Origin: Selaginella moellendorffii | Taxonomy: Eukaryota > Streptophyta > Lycopodiopsida > Selaginellales > Selaginellaceae | Direction of reading: 5' to 3' | NCBI RefSeq assembly: GCF_000143415.4 | Contig: NW_003314294.1 | Location: 1,099,013 to 1,163,012 of the forward strand | DNA: 64,000 nucleotides | Part shown: positions 47,670 through 60,345 of the stretch, in pieces | Layout: each line of letters begins with the position of its first letter | Position numbering within the stretch: position 1 is the first letter of the stretch | Position numbers and translations under genes: made by a program | Notes under the pieces: generated by a model | Told to the model about the DNA's origin: nothing | Databases searched by the model: none | What the model saw: only the letters and a program-made list of their open reading frames with translations

Positions 47670-48779
47670 TTTGGAAGGAGGAGAAATTACCTCTGGACAA
47701 TCCGCCCTGGCCTGTGTCGCCATCGCTTCCTCGCTCTTGCCAAAATCTAAAGAGCCCTAATTTGTCCTCAAGGAGTATTCGCGAATATGCTCAATTGTAT
47801 TAGATTAATAAGTTTAAAGTCCCCCAATTTTAGTTTTCTTCAGCTTGTTTTCTGGGTAGGTAATGGTGATAGCATTTGCAATGCTACTTATGCACACTAG
47901 CATATCCCATAGTATATATAAAAGTATATTTTAAGGTTTGTCATAGTGGAAATGAGAGCATTTGGAAAGAGTTCACATTGAGGATGCCAAGAAACTAGCC
48001 CAAATCTCTCCAGCAATGAATCAAAGACTTTCTCTTGTTCGACCTGGCTTGCTTGAGGGAAGGCTCGTCCCACAACAAGGAATTTCCAAAAGAACAGGTC
48101 TCCGCATTTTGCAGATGCCCACTTGAGGCAAATGCTAGAATTGTGAAGATAGCATGCATTTTCGGCACCATCGTACGAACATGTGTTTTAACTATTTGGT
48201 TCTTCCTGTACATAGGGCGGACGCACCATAAGCGGGCCATGACTGCACCAATAGCTGGCCACATTTGATCCATTGCTTATTTTAGTTTTCCTGGGATGAA
48301 TTTGCAGCACAATACCCTGGTTGAACCTCAAGAAATTGTAAGAGGTCATGGCTTAAGGTAATTGAGATTGTAATGTGTGCAGGAAAAATGAGAATGTTCT
48401 TGAGATGAATTTTTCTAGATAAGTATTTCCAATATAATAAAATGTCTCTTTTTATAAGATTTCTTTGAACTAGCTTGAGAGAGCTCGTATCTTAAATAAA
48501 AGCCATCGGATACAATTAGGGTTTATCATTAAGGGCAACCTTTTAGAACCCTAGACGTAAGGATTTGCTTGCAAAGTTGCGAGGTGATGAAGAAATGGAA
48601 GAGCTTGTGGAGTTTATTGAAGACATAGATGGGGCAGAGGGTCATGAATTTCACCTTTCTGATGGTAGAGTGGACGTAGATGTGGTTCTGCGGGTGTTCT
48701 CGGCTACCTCCATCTCCGTGAAGCACGAGGAGCCACCAAGGGTCAGATGGTCTTGGTTCAAGAGCCATTAATACAATAT
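47670..48779. other. Intergenic, small unidentified frames
   Basis: Upstream region of the COBRA-like gene, then low-complexity intergenic DNA. Frames at 48035-48268 and 48565-48771 (acidic, FIEDIDGAEGHEFHLSDG) show no family. Confidence 0.4.
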
Positions 48780-50002
48780 TAATTATATATAAAAAAATAA
48801 CTTCTTTTTGGAAGAATAGTTATTATTACAAGTGCTGAAAAATACTACTAATTATTCCCCATGGTCATTGAGCATAAATTGTTTCAAATTTGGTAAAACT
48901 GAATAGGTTATGGCAGTTTTTTAGAACACTTCCTCTAGAAATAAATATGAGACTAATTGAAAATAACTCTTCATGGGCTTATTGGCTTCTTCAAAGTAGA
49001 AATGGTGATAATTACTTGAACTTACCAACATTGCTTCAAGAATCTATTATATTACCTTACACACAAATAATAATGTCTTCTATTATTCCTATCTCTATAA
49101 GACATTTTAGACCCCCACATTGCATCTAATATAGTTATACTTCACTCAATGATGATATTTTTCCCATTAATAATGTTATAGTTTCTTTATTACCTGGTGA
49201 CATACATATTCATGAAATTATTGAATTTGTTGATATTAAACACCCAGAAGATTTTCCAGTTGAATTTAGTCTTAAACTCTTGCTTAAAGAAAGTGTTATC
49301 TTTATTCTATTAAGGAATATGCTAGAGGTACATGCTTTATTTTTAAACATGCCTTACAAACAATTCTAGACTGTGAAATTGTCTCTAACTCCTACTTTCA
49401 CCATCAACATAGTATACAAAGTAAATATTTTCACCTCCACCAATTTTTTGTTGAGTTTGATTCTTCTTCCATGCATTGTTTGTGACACTGAAGGACACTA
49501 GTCAGTAACAAATGCTGACAGCCATCTGATTTATATATCTATTGATCCCAAATTTGACAAATTTGATATAGCTAATGATGTTACTCTAAAGGTAGTATTA
49601 TTGTTTCAAATATCTAAATGATTCACCATTTGCAAATTCAGGAGCTCATGGTATTCAAGCAATATCTTTGAAATTAAGTAGTGATTTTGCAAAGATTTCT
49701 GACTGTTTCATCCTCTCAAGCTAAGACACTATTTTGGATAGGCATTACATTATATTGAGGGGAATATAGATTTCATCTTTATCTTTAGGAGGTCACTTTA
49801 CAAGGTAAGGAGAAATGTCTTTAACTTTTCAAACAAAATACTCACAAACTCTCTCTTTCTCAGAAATGTAATCTCAAACTAAATTCCAAAGCTACAACCA
49901 GTGTGGCACAAGGAAAACCTGCCCTCACTGCCAATGTTAAGTAGAAATTCTTGAGTTAAGTCTAATGAGCAAGACAAAGAGGCCTCACCTAAATTAACCT
50001 AG
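48780..50002. other. AT-rich DNA left of the gypsy element
   Basis: Broken plus-strand frames (48890-49129, and stretches near 49200-49400 such as IHEIIEFVDIKHPEDF) look like decayed coding sequence. I could not assign a family. Confidence 0.35.
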
Positions 50003-50548
50003 TGTCAACCGTATATATGGTTGTATTTTCACACTTGAGGTTGCTTTTGTGAGTATTGACGTATTTCTGAGTTAGAAAAAGGTGAAAAAATGAAGAAGCT
50101 CACTGAAGAAGCTTCCTAAGAATATTTCATCTAGAGAGAGAAAAAATGATGGATTTCAGAAGTGAGAATTTGAAGAAGTTGTTTTCTATGAAGTTGAAGA
50201 TCTTATCAAGGGAAGTTCTTTGGTGGTGAAATCAAGTTGATGGAAGTTGTGGATGAAGAGTTATTAGCTGGAAAAGTCTCCGTTGTTGGTTGGTGTTTAA
50301 GTTTTTGGTAGTTTAAAAATTAGGTACGGCCATTTAGTTATTTTACAGTTCTTGTTTTCTCTCAGGTTCTAGAGTTCTCTCTGCTCAAAGATGGTGGGAC
50401 TTCTTATAGGCCGTCGAGATTCCATCACCGTAGAGGAGTTACTACAAGCCCAGCACACTTAGTATGAGTGATTTGTAGTTACTGCTGAAATACAAGCCCT
50501 AGGGGAGTCTTTCCCGTCTTTCTTTGTTGTCATGTATTTTTCTTGACA
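50003..50548 (+). repeat. Gypsy 5' LTR (3' limit approximate)
   Basis: Start fixed by the copy at 63927. End set at the last plausible ..TTGACA (50543-50548). No convincing primer site was found after it, so the limit may be off by up to 100 bp or so. Confidence 0.6.
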
Positions 50549-50759
50549 TTTTTTTGTGCGTTAGCTGGGAGGGCTTAGTCGCAGTAACTGCGCAGTAAAC
50601 TGGGCCTGAGGAAAAGGTTGGTCATCTGCGGGCATCTGCAGTAAGCATCCTTTGCCGCAGTTGGTTCTCGGTCTAGCAGGTAGATCCCCGGACTGGGATA
50701 ATTTTCTAGATTTTTCTACTAGGAGGGCAGAGAAGAATCGAGGCCATTCTGAATGAGCA

Positions 50760-53177
50760 ATGACGAGACTGTTGCAGAACTCGCCTGAAACCAGCCCTGA
50801 AACTAGTCCGAGGACTTCGGACTCAAGTTTGAATCGGGAGGAGTGGGGGCCATTTGAACTAGCATTGCCCACACCTCAAGCAGTAAATCCTCAAATGGCA
50901 CAGCCTGCCAACGCAAGGATGAAGTATCCAACGTTTACACAGATTGACGATCTAGACGCTCACGTAACTACTTTTGAAAATGTTAGCACAACAAATCAAG
51001 AGCAGGCAGATGCTGTGAGAGTTTGTCTGTTTCCGGCGACGTTGCTGGGAGCAGCAGCAGAGTGGTATGGTCAGGTGAATGCAGCAGCAGCCTTTGCAGC
51101 CTGGGTGGCCCTCAAAACATCATTTCTCAATGCTTTCCGTCCTATGGGATTCAAGCAACGTATCAGTGACGAGCTAAATTCAATTCAATTGTTACCTGGA
51201 GAGACATTGCAAAATTACATTCTTCACTACAAGAGGCTGCTCGCGAGGAAAGATCCACATGACCAAGTTTGCTAGTTCTTGAATGGGTTGCCATTTGAGA
51301 TTGGGTTCCACGTGAAGGTGCAGAGACCAGCAGATTTGAACGCAGCAGTGGAGCACGCAGCAACATGGGAACAGGCCCAGATGTTGTCACAGAATATTGC
51401 AGCTACAGCTCCACCAGTAACATATGGTAACTTGTTCTCACCGAATATTGCACAGTACCAGACTGGTGTGCTTGGAGCCGTAGCAGCTCCACCTTTGATT
51501 CCGGTCCAGCCATCAGTTCTCTAGTTACCTGCAGTAAACATGACCAGATTTGAGAGCCAACTCACGAAAGTGAAAGAAGATGTGGTGGAGACACTTACCA
51601 AGAAGATGGCAGAACTCCAAGTGAGTCTGGTTCAAGGTTTGGGAGCTCTAACTCGGCCGGTGCATGAGAGAGTTGAGATCTGGTGCATTAAGTGTCAAGG
51701 ATATGGCCACTATCCTAGTGAGTGTCCGAATCTGGTTCCAGCAAAAGCTCCTTGTCCAAATTGTGGGAAGTTCGGCCACAAGCCTGAGGAGTGCTTTTTT
51801 CATCCAGCTCGTCTGACGCCCAAGTTCCAGCAGCAACCTGTAGTCGCAAGCTATTATGTTCAACCATAACTTCCACAGCAGCACGTTCAGCCACAATTTC
51901 ACCATCAACAATAATTTCCACAGCAGCAAGTTCAACACTAGCAGTATGAGACGTACCCAGGTTTTAATGTAGGAGCTCCAGGGGACGTGCAGAACTCGGG
52001 GCCAATGCTGCAACAGACTGCCGGTGGAGGCCAAGGTGGCAGCCGGATGGGAATGTTCGGAGGCAGAGGCAGAGGTCAAGGCCGAGGTCCGATAGTGTGC
52101 TACCGGTGTGGGGAACCTGGACATATTGCGCCAAACTGTCCGAATGCACAGAAGTCTGAAGAGTATCAGCCAATCTGTGGGATATGCCAGACACAGGGGC
52201 TTCATCGGCAGGAGGATTGCCCCTACTGCTTGCAAGTGCCAAATCAGCGTCAAAATCAGGACAAGAGAAAAGAGGTGGTGGACACTAAAGCCATTTTCGT
52301 GAATTTTAAAGAGTTAAGAGTGGACACACCTGTGTGGAATGTCAACACACGAGCACAGTTGCAGGGGAGGGACCGCGGGTTGTACATCCGAGATGAGCCA
52401 AGAACAAAGGCTGAACAGGGAATTGAGCGGACGCTTACTTGGGAGGATCCGGAGATGATAGCTCGCCGAAACAGGAAGGAGAAGCGCCACAAGGAAAAAG
52501 TGGGGATTGACTTAGGTCTGGAAGGAGGCGGCATTCAGGATGCACCGATAGCCGATGGCGAAGATCTTGCAAAGAATATCACGGGGACTATTCAGTGCCC
52601 TAATGACGGCAAGGAAACAGACACGAACCAAGTGAGTGGTGGAATGGATCCGCAAGAGGCTATGAAGAAGGTGGGCATCTCGACGCCGCAGCGGCTGGCA
52701 GAGGTATTCAAGGAACATTTTGGGGGTGAGCCATTGAAGATGGGCCAGTGGAGATCTCGCTGGTATAAGCAGGTGCTGAATCTAGAAACTCAGCCCTACG
52801 ACGTGCTCAAGGACTTAGAGAATCAGAAGCCGAGTATCACATTTGCGCAATTACTACAGCTGGCACCAAGTCTGAGGAAAGTGGTGGCCACAGCAGTCAA
52901 GGCCCATCGAGAGGTGGTAGTGAATGCAGCATGGCCGATGATTGAAGCAGAGAATCCGATTATAGATGCAGAGATTTCAGGTCAGCACTTGAAGGGGTGC
53001 GTGATTAACGGAGGTGCTGCCATCAACGTAATGCCTGAGCAAATGATGTCGAAACTTGGGTTGGAGCAGCCGTCTCCAGTTTATTTTTGTGTCCGCATGG
53101 CAAACCATTCTCGCTCGAGACCGGTTGGTGTACTTACTGAAGTGAACGGAGATTGCCAGTTTTATCTTTTATGTTGA
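50760..53177 (+). pseudogene. Gypsy gag-protease frame with five stops
   Basis: One frame from ATG 50760 runs to 53177, broken by stops at 51273, 51522, 51867, 51912 and 51939. The gag capsid part (YPTFTQIDDLDAHV, LGAAAEWYG, LPGETLQNYILHYKRL) is followed by CCHC knuckles CIKCQGYGHYPSEC, CPNCGKFGHKPEEC and CYRCGEPGHIAPNC. The protease comes last, with active-site word INGGAAINVMP where the family has DGGA, so the catalytic Asp is now Asn. A frameshift near 53165 moves the rest into the next frame. Most stops sit where CAG or CAA (Gln) would be expected. Confidence 0.8.
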
Positions 53178-53181
53178 TTAC

Positions 53182-54501
53182 GTGGTGTTGAGAATGGTTG
53201 GACACGAGCTGGATTATCCAATTCTTTTGGGAAGACTGTGGCTGTTACAGGCCTGGGCAGATCAGAGCTGGCCGAAGGGGACTATTATGATTGGAGATGG
53301 AAACAAGTTGCGCACTATTCAAGTTCGGACGAGGAAGAGGCCGGCCTGGACTCCAATGGCGTGTGAGCCGATAGTGGATGGGATCGATGACAGCAGTGAT
53401 ACCACGACTAGATCAGAAGCAGGAGAGCGTATGAGTGAGGTGTGTTCGGAGTAGAGTCGGTCGAATGATGAGAGTTCAGTGGAGGTTGCAGCTGTGGAGC
53501 CCTGCTCCGGCTACGATGCCCTGCTGTTGTCACCTTTTGAAGATGGAACAGCAAGTGATTGACTCAAGCATTGGTTTTTTGGTGTTGATGTGAGCTGTGG
53601 AATGGTTCAGGTTGAGGACTTGGAGCCAGTAGTGGAGCAAGAACGACTACAGCAGTTTCCCCGCCATTTTTATTCCAAAGTTATAGATGGTTCCGTTCCA
53701 GAGATTGATGAAGAGCCAGCAATCCAGCCTGGAGGACGAGGTAGTAGCTGATACACAGCTCAGCCGACTGTCAAAGAGATGAACCTCGGATCAGCCGAGG
53801 AGGACCGGTGCTGAGCCAGCTTCACATCCACACCTCGCATGTCTCTATAAGACCATGCAAACACGTCGAGGTACCTGTAAAAGAGGCGCCTCAACCTCTC
53901 CTTAACTTGGACTGGCGCGGCCGTATAGAATTACTCCAAGACTGTTCGAGAGGAGCTGGAGAAGTTGTTGTGAGCTGGGTTTATTTACAAGGTCGAAACG
54001 AGCCAGTGGCTGTCTCCGATTGTGGTGGTGCCGAAAAAGAATGGTCAGCTGTGAGTCTGTGTGGATTACTGGAAGCTGAACGAGGTGATGAAGAAGGATG
54101 GCTTCCCTTTGCCCTTTACTGACACGGTACTTGATGCTGTGGTGGGACATGAGCTTTATTCCTTCCTCAATGGATTCAGCGGCTATAACCAGGTGCAGAT
54201 AGCAAAAGAGGATCAGCTCAAAACCACGTTTGTGATTGAGTGGGGCTGCTATGCCTATAAAGTTATGCCCTTCGGCCTGTGTAATGCACCTGCCACCTTT
54301 CAATGGGTCATCACAGCAGCTTTCCAGCCGTACATGCGAGAGTTTATGGAAGTATTCCTTGATGACTTCAGTGTCTATGGGAGCGAGTTGGCGCATGAAG
54401 GCCTGCTCGAGAAGTGTTTTGAATGCTGTCGGCACTATGGGATTTCTCTCAGCCCGTTCAAGTGTCAGTTCTGGGTAACGCATGGAGTGCTGCTAGGTCA
54501 G
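53182..54501 (+). pseudogene. Gypsy protease end, linker and reverse transcriptase (5' part)
   Basis: Frame +1 relative to gag. ELDYPILLGRLWLLQA ends the protease. A stop-ridden linker follows, then reverse transcriptase: PIVVVPKKNGQL, stop at 54052, VDYWKLNEV, FPLPFTDTVLD, FLNGFSGYNQVQI, MPFGLCNAPATFQ and FLDDFSVYG. The motif A Asp is Asn (LNGFSGYNQ where LDGFSGYNQ is usual) and VDYRKLN reads VDYWKLN. The family A element interrupts the frame at 54502. It resumes at 62108, once one GTCAG is discounted. Confidence 0.85.
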
Positions 54502-56235
54502 TGTGAGACACAAAATCCCTAGGCCCCAAAGTGGAGCCGGAAGGGCGCCACATGGTAGTGGCCGAAGCGAGAGCCAAACGAGCGTAACACGTTTGGACCA
54601 AAAACTCCGACTTGAAAAGTCAAGAGCGGGAGTGGAACTCCCAACGAAGTGCTCGAGGAACGAGCACGAAGCGAGCACAAGGCGAGGCTCCAAAAAGGGA
54701 CCCAAAAGGACCAACACATGACACGTAGGAGTGTCCGAGATGGACTCGAGTTGGAGTCCGAAGTGGAGTCCGAGATGGACCCGAGTTGGAGTCCGAAGTG
54801 GAGTCCGAGATGGACCCGAGTTGGAGTCCGAAGTGGAGTCCGAGATGGACCCGAGATGGAGTCCGAGATGGAGTCCGAAGTGGAGTCCGAGGTGGACCCG
54901 AGATGGACCCGAGTTGGAGTCTGAGATGGAGTCCGAGATGGAGTCCGAGGTGGACCCGAGATGGACCCGAAATGGAGTCCGAGATGGAGTCCGAGATGGA
55001 GTCCGAGATGGACCCGAGATGGACCCGAGATGGAGTCCGAGATGGAGTCCGAGATGGAGACCGAGATGGAGTCCGAAGTCGAGACCGAGACCGAGATCGA
55101 GACCGAGACCGAGACCGAGATCGGGACCGAGACCGAGACCGAGGCTGAGGCCGAGACCGAGCACGAGCCCGAGTCCGAGTCCAAGTCTGAGTCCAAGTCC
55201 GAGTCCGAGTCCGAGTCCGAGTCCGAGTCCGGAGCCTGAGAGGGTGAAAGCCCAAAGCGTTCGTCTCCCAGACCCTGGGGGGTTTGGTGAGCTCCAAAAG
55301 TATAGTGAGGGGGAGGACTGCAGTGGAGCCAGTTTGGCCAAGAAAGGCCAGTTTGGCCCAGGAAGGCCGGACCCAGTGTTGGGTGATGAGCTGCCCACTG
55401 GGAAGTCCAAGACTAGAGTGAACATAGACCGACAAGCGGGGTAGCTTGGTGAAGTGTTCAAGAGCCGGCTCTAGTTCCCCCGGGAGATCAACTGGCCAAT
55501 GCTCCCAATCCAAGTGTGGGTGGCACTACCTACTTGGATACCTGGTGTGGCTCAACGGAACCCGCTCTAAGCCCATGGCTAGAGCACCCAAGGGCAGAAG
55601 GCGAGGAGAGTACCCAGGTGGCTTGCGTAAGGCCACGGTGCTCCGAAATGTTGTCCCAAATGCCCAGACTGTGGAAAGGAAGAGGAGCAGTCCTCTGGGG
55701 TAGTGACCAAGGACACAGTCGTGTGGTGAGGAAGTCCCAGAGGACCGTGGGACTTAGTGGTCGGGCCTGTGGGTCTCGATCCAGTGGCAGTGTTGGCAAA
55801 CACGGCCAGGGGCAGAAAGGGACTTAGTGGGGACTGACAGAGGGATATTGGGGAAGGCTATTCCCCTTGTCGGTGGGCATCCTAAGGATGCTAAGGAGTG
55901 GATCTGAGATGACCACTCCCGGATGGTTTGCCTAGTCTTGGAGAGCCAAGACGGTGATGCAAGTGGTATTGGACTACCAGTGTGGCAAAGGTGATTGGGC
56001 ATGGCCTTAGCGTAACGGGCTGCTATGTTGGTGGTACCTTTGAGCGTCGGTCATGGGATCGGACACGTGGAGCACTTGGACCAAGTGCAAATGTTGAGTG
56101 GCATGGATGCCATTCTCGGGGCTAGCAAGTCCCAAGTCCTGGATTGGACTTATGGAGGTTGTGAATGAGACTCCTCCAAGTGGTCAGAGGTGTGGTTAAG
56201 TGACTAAAGTAGAATGGAAAATTTAGTCGCTTACA
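54502..56235 (+). repeat. Third element 5' LTR
   Basis: Minisatellite about 54735-55235. The CACGTG before the array, present in the inner copies, reads CACGTA here. Confidence 0.92.
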
Positions 56236-56238
56236 ATT

Positions 56239-56250
56239 TGGTATCGGAGC
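56239..56250 (+). other. Primer binding site, third element
   Basis: TGGTATCGGAGC, three bases after the LTR, as in the other two copies. Confidence 0.85.
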
Positions 56251-58784
56251 TGTTCCTTAGTCCGACTTTTATTGGTGCTCAAGTATATCACCACTAGTGT
56301 TGGCATCGGAAGGTCCGAGGAGTGGGCCTATCCTTGAGGAGTAGCAAGTCGGGAAGACATGGCTCTCCATTACAGTTCATGTGTGAACTTGTAGACGAGG
56401 TGGTTGATAGAAAAGGGCCAATAATGGAACGACTTTGGGATCTTGGGAACAGTGCAAGGTTTTCCTCATTAAGTTGAGGATGTGATCCGGATGAGCATTT
56501 GTCTCAGCAAATTGGCTAAGGTTGTTGTGGTAAACAACTAAAGTTGGGATCACGGGAAAGATAGAGACTATAAAACAATAAAGGAGTCACAAGATTATCC
56601 TCATATAGTTGAGGTTGGTGCTCATGAATGTGAGACCAGAGGTAATGACCGTGGGAGGTCAAATACGGAAGAGGACTCAAGTCCTTGAAATGGTAGCCGA
56701 GGCTACCTTTAATAAATGCTGGAACAACCCAAGGAGTTGGGGGTTGTACTTAGAGATGAGTGGTATTCTCATCGCATGGACAAGTAGTCCTAAGAGGCAA
56801 AAGTTGCCCCCAGAGAACAAAATCAAGTGTCGGAGTAACACTTGTGAAAATAGTCCTTTTGAGTAGGACAAGAATGCAAGAAGTGTATTCCAGTGAGCTA
56901 GTGCCTCACAAGTAGGACCTTAAGGGTCTGTGGATTAACCAAGTCCAAAACTGCTGATGACTCAAGTAGAGTCAAGGGATGGTCCTAAAAGGACTGATGG
57001 AAGCATTTGGATTGAGGTGTGTTGTACCCCACAAAGGATGGGGGGGGGGATCATAGGATCCAAGGATGAGAACAGAGGGTATCTCATCGATGGCAAAATG
57101 TGACATGCTAAAGTTATGGGAAAGGTGTTCTCAGAAGAAAACAACTTTGACACAAAGTTGTGTGTGACCTCTATGGTGCAGTGCTAACGGATGGTTGGCA
57201 TGAGAAAGAGCGGTGTTGGTCTTGGCAAAAACATAAACACGAAGGGGAAGTGTCATAGAGGTAGGCTTGTGGAGCCGATGGTGTGGAGACACCAAATGTG
57301 CCAAGGTGTGATACCTTGAGGCTATGTTGGTGGGTTCATGAGAACCCCTTGCCAAAGGAATCCCAATGGAAATGGGAATGGCATAGCCTAAGCTGCAGAG
57401 CATGCAATTGGAGTGTGGTGACCCAAATAATGATGGAGGTGTGAAAGCACCAAACAATGAGTTGTAGGACTTGACAACTATGAGGCAACTAAGCAAGAGG
57501 TGCAAAATAACTGGTTGAACGGGTAGAAGGTAGCTACCCAAGACTTCTTAATAGCATAAGGAAGTCGGATACACCCTTACGGGGGATAAGTTGCTTGTGT
57601 TGCGATATAGTAAGTCAATGTCATAAAAGGAAATACTCATTGTCAAGAAAGCCATCATTGGGACACCCGAACACTCTAGAACACCAGAAGGTGGTGTTTG
57701 ATGCCGTGAGGGCAATGGATAAAGCCCAAGGGACTAAGTCCCTAGCAAATGATGGATAGAAGGTGCTATCCAAATGTCCAAGGTTGCGGAGACAGGAGAG
57801 GACTGTCTACCCGAGTTGGACAAAGCCAAAAATGGAATTTTGGCAAGGCTAGTGATGGGCATGTAAAGGCCCATAAGCAACAATGTAATCCCAGTGTGTG
57901 GGATTATAAGGTGAGTATACCCGGATTGAGGAACCACTCCCTAGGCTATTGGGTAGGTTCATCCCTAAGAATACTTGCTAAAGCATGATAGAAAGTGCAA
58001 AGATATCCTCCTGGTCTGGAAGAGAATGACCAAAGGAAAGGTGTGAAGCCAAAAAGCAAGAAGTAAGGGGATAGAACCGAACCGTAGGAATCAAAGGGCA
58101 TAACCAAGGTTGGTTATGCCAGCTGGGAGTGGAGAATCAAGTGGGGGCTCGAGGGTGTTGCCGCTAGCAACCGTGATGCCATGGAGAGTCTAAAATATGG
58201 AATTGTCCATGTTAGACTATGTGGCATTTGGAAGGCTTGCAAAAAGGGAGGCCTTAGCAAGCTGAGGGACAGAGTTCCTTCAAGGTTCCCAAAGACGATT
58301 CTAGGTAGCTTAGTACCTAAAAAAGCCAAGTGTAAATGGTTCATGGAACGCGCGAAATCAGAGTGGCGCAGCAGAAGCGTGGTCTTGAAGCTTGCCATGA
58401 GGCAAGGATATCAATGTTAGGGAAGTAGTTCCCGAGTGTTCAAAAAGAGGACTTTGAACGAAAGTCGATGGTCAAGGACTTTCACGCTTATGCAGGAACC
58501 ATGTTATAGTGGTTGGAGGACTTGCCAAGCGAGATTGGCACGTCGGAGGAACAAATACCCTAGTTGAAGGTGATAACTTCAAAAAGGGTGGGCCATGGGG
58601 TCGAGCATGGAGGAGTCCATGCATGATCACAGACATGTCAAGTGAGAGGACTTGGCAGTGTGGAGGAACTAGGTTCCTAAGCTGTGATCTGTAGCGCGCT
58701 TTAAAAATAAGTTGGTGCACCGGCGTGGGGAGTCACGTCAGGCATCTTGTGTGATGCCGTCCGTAGATGCATATACGGAGGTTG

Positions 58785-58823
58785 GGTTCGAGTCCCGACC
58801 CTCTAGTGCTTGGGTTCGAGTCC
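58785..58823 (+). promoter_or_regulatory. Two tandem tRNA B-box/T-arm motifs (third element)
   Basis: GGTTCGAGTCC at 58785-58795 and 58813-58823. Upstream stems GGCATC..GATGCC (58741-58758) and CCGTA..TACGG (58760-58777) could form further arms, but no complete acceptor stem or A-box is convincing. Confidence 0.65.
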
Positions 58824-60345
58824 CAAATCACTAGGGCGTGGTGATGGTTTGGAATATGAGGACACTCATATTTCGGTGGTCATGAACTCTCAGTGGGGAG
58901 ACTGGTTTGGGCACACCGCCAAGCGAGGGATGCCTCGGAGTCGTGATGCACGGTTAGATTGCTTAGTGTGAAAGCTCGGCATATCTAACTTGAACGCTTT
59001 GGTGCAAGTGGCACCAAGGACGTGGTGAGTGAGATGGGGACACCTAATCTCAGTTGTTATGGACCCTTGGCCGGAAGGGCTTTCTTGGGCGCACTGCCAA
59101 GTGTGGGGGATGCCCCTGGGGTCGTAGTTAACAAGTTAAAGGTCTGGAAGACCTAGTACCTATTGGCAAACCTGTTAAAGTGCCGAGGTGAGATCACTAG
59201 GTGATCTTGTGGCTAAATAAGGACAAGGTCCTTGTTTGGGTTAAGGAATAAGGTTCCTAGTTCAAAGTGTTGATTTGAACTATTGATGATGGTGTGGCTT
59301 GGTCAAGGTGACCAAGTGGGAAAAGCACCTTAGGGAAGTGAGCTATGTCATTGCGATGGCATAGTGTGTCCAAGGAAAGTAGTCTTTAAAGAGACCCATG
59401 AGAGGGTCACAAAGTTGGGCCAAGGATAAAGCCCACAGCAGAAGATGCTAAAAGAGACTTACTAGGGGTGAACACCCTAGTCTTGGTAAAGCAGAGCCTT
59501 TGCTATGGAATCAAAAGAACACCTCAAGGAGAGAGGTAGAGATTCGATGTTGCTTGGTGCAATAATCAATGGATAGGAGCAAAAGATGAGTGGCCAAGAT
59601 AGGGCCGTGGAATTCCTTGGAAGGAATCCAAGTGACAAAGTTAGGCGAGGAACACTAATGTGTTGGACGCTAACAAATTGCGGGAAAGGAAGTGTGTTTC
59701 CAAGGATGGATTCCGAATTGCTCCGATTTGGCGAAAGTGGAAGCTCCAAGGGAAGGAGCGGTAAGGTAGCCAAATGATAGGGCGATGGACAACCTTAGCA
59801 CAAAGTGTGATAAATGGAACTTAGTGCCCAAGGTGGCACGAAATAGAAGAGAGAATGATGGTGCCCTCGAGTAGAGACTTCCTAGGATGGGAAGTGGAGT
59901 TGCACAATCTGTGCAATGCAAGGTGTTGGAGACACCTAGGAAATTGACTTCCAAAAGTTAAAAGAGTAAAAGTTCCAAGGTGCAAACATTCAATAGATGG
60001 AAATTGAGACTACTTGAGAAGGAGTAGTGGGATTGACTTAGAGAAGGGTCTCTAAGAGGTTTAGCGAGAACTAAACCAATAAAAGGAGAGAACCACTACA
60101 TGTGGTCCAATCAGTCTCTAAGTTGGAGAGACTACCCTCCTTAGAGGATATGCAAAAGGCATGGTGAGCCTTCAATGTCCAACCATTGACGAATATGGAG
60201 AAGGCATGGTGAGCCTTCAATGTCACACCATTGACAAATATTGGCTACGCGCCAAGGATGGAAATGGTAACACATGCGGGTGTTACTTTATAAAATGGTT
60301 CACCGTTCGATGAGGACATTGAACTTCGTCTATGGGTGGTGGAGT

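Noticed and set aside
48890-49400. Caulimovirid-like or copia coding remnant
   Set aside because: Some protein-like stretches, but no movement-protein or polymerase motif could be placed, so no family is claimed.
50543-50620. Primer binding site of the gypsy element
   Set aside because: Several TGG words follow the LTR, but none extends into a recognisable tRNA 3' end complement.
58114-58398. Conserved 94-codon antisense frame in LARD interiors (also 20102-20386 and 24436-24720)
   Set aside because: Kept because the copies are young. Antisense to the element, with no domain; sense-strand 79-codon frames in the same DNA are equally intact.
58720-58830. A complete tRNA gene
   Set aside because: Two T-arm motifs and small stems are present, but no acceptor stem, CCA-adjacent pairing or convincing A-box could be drawn.
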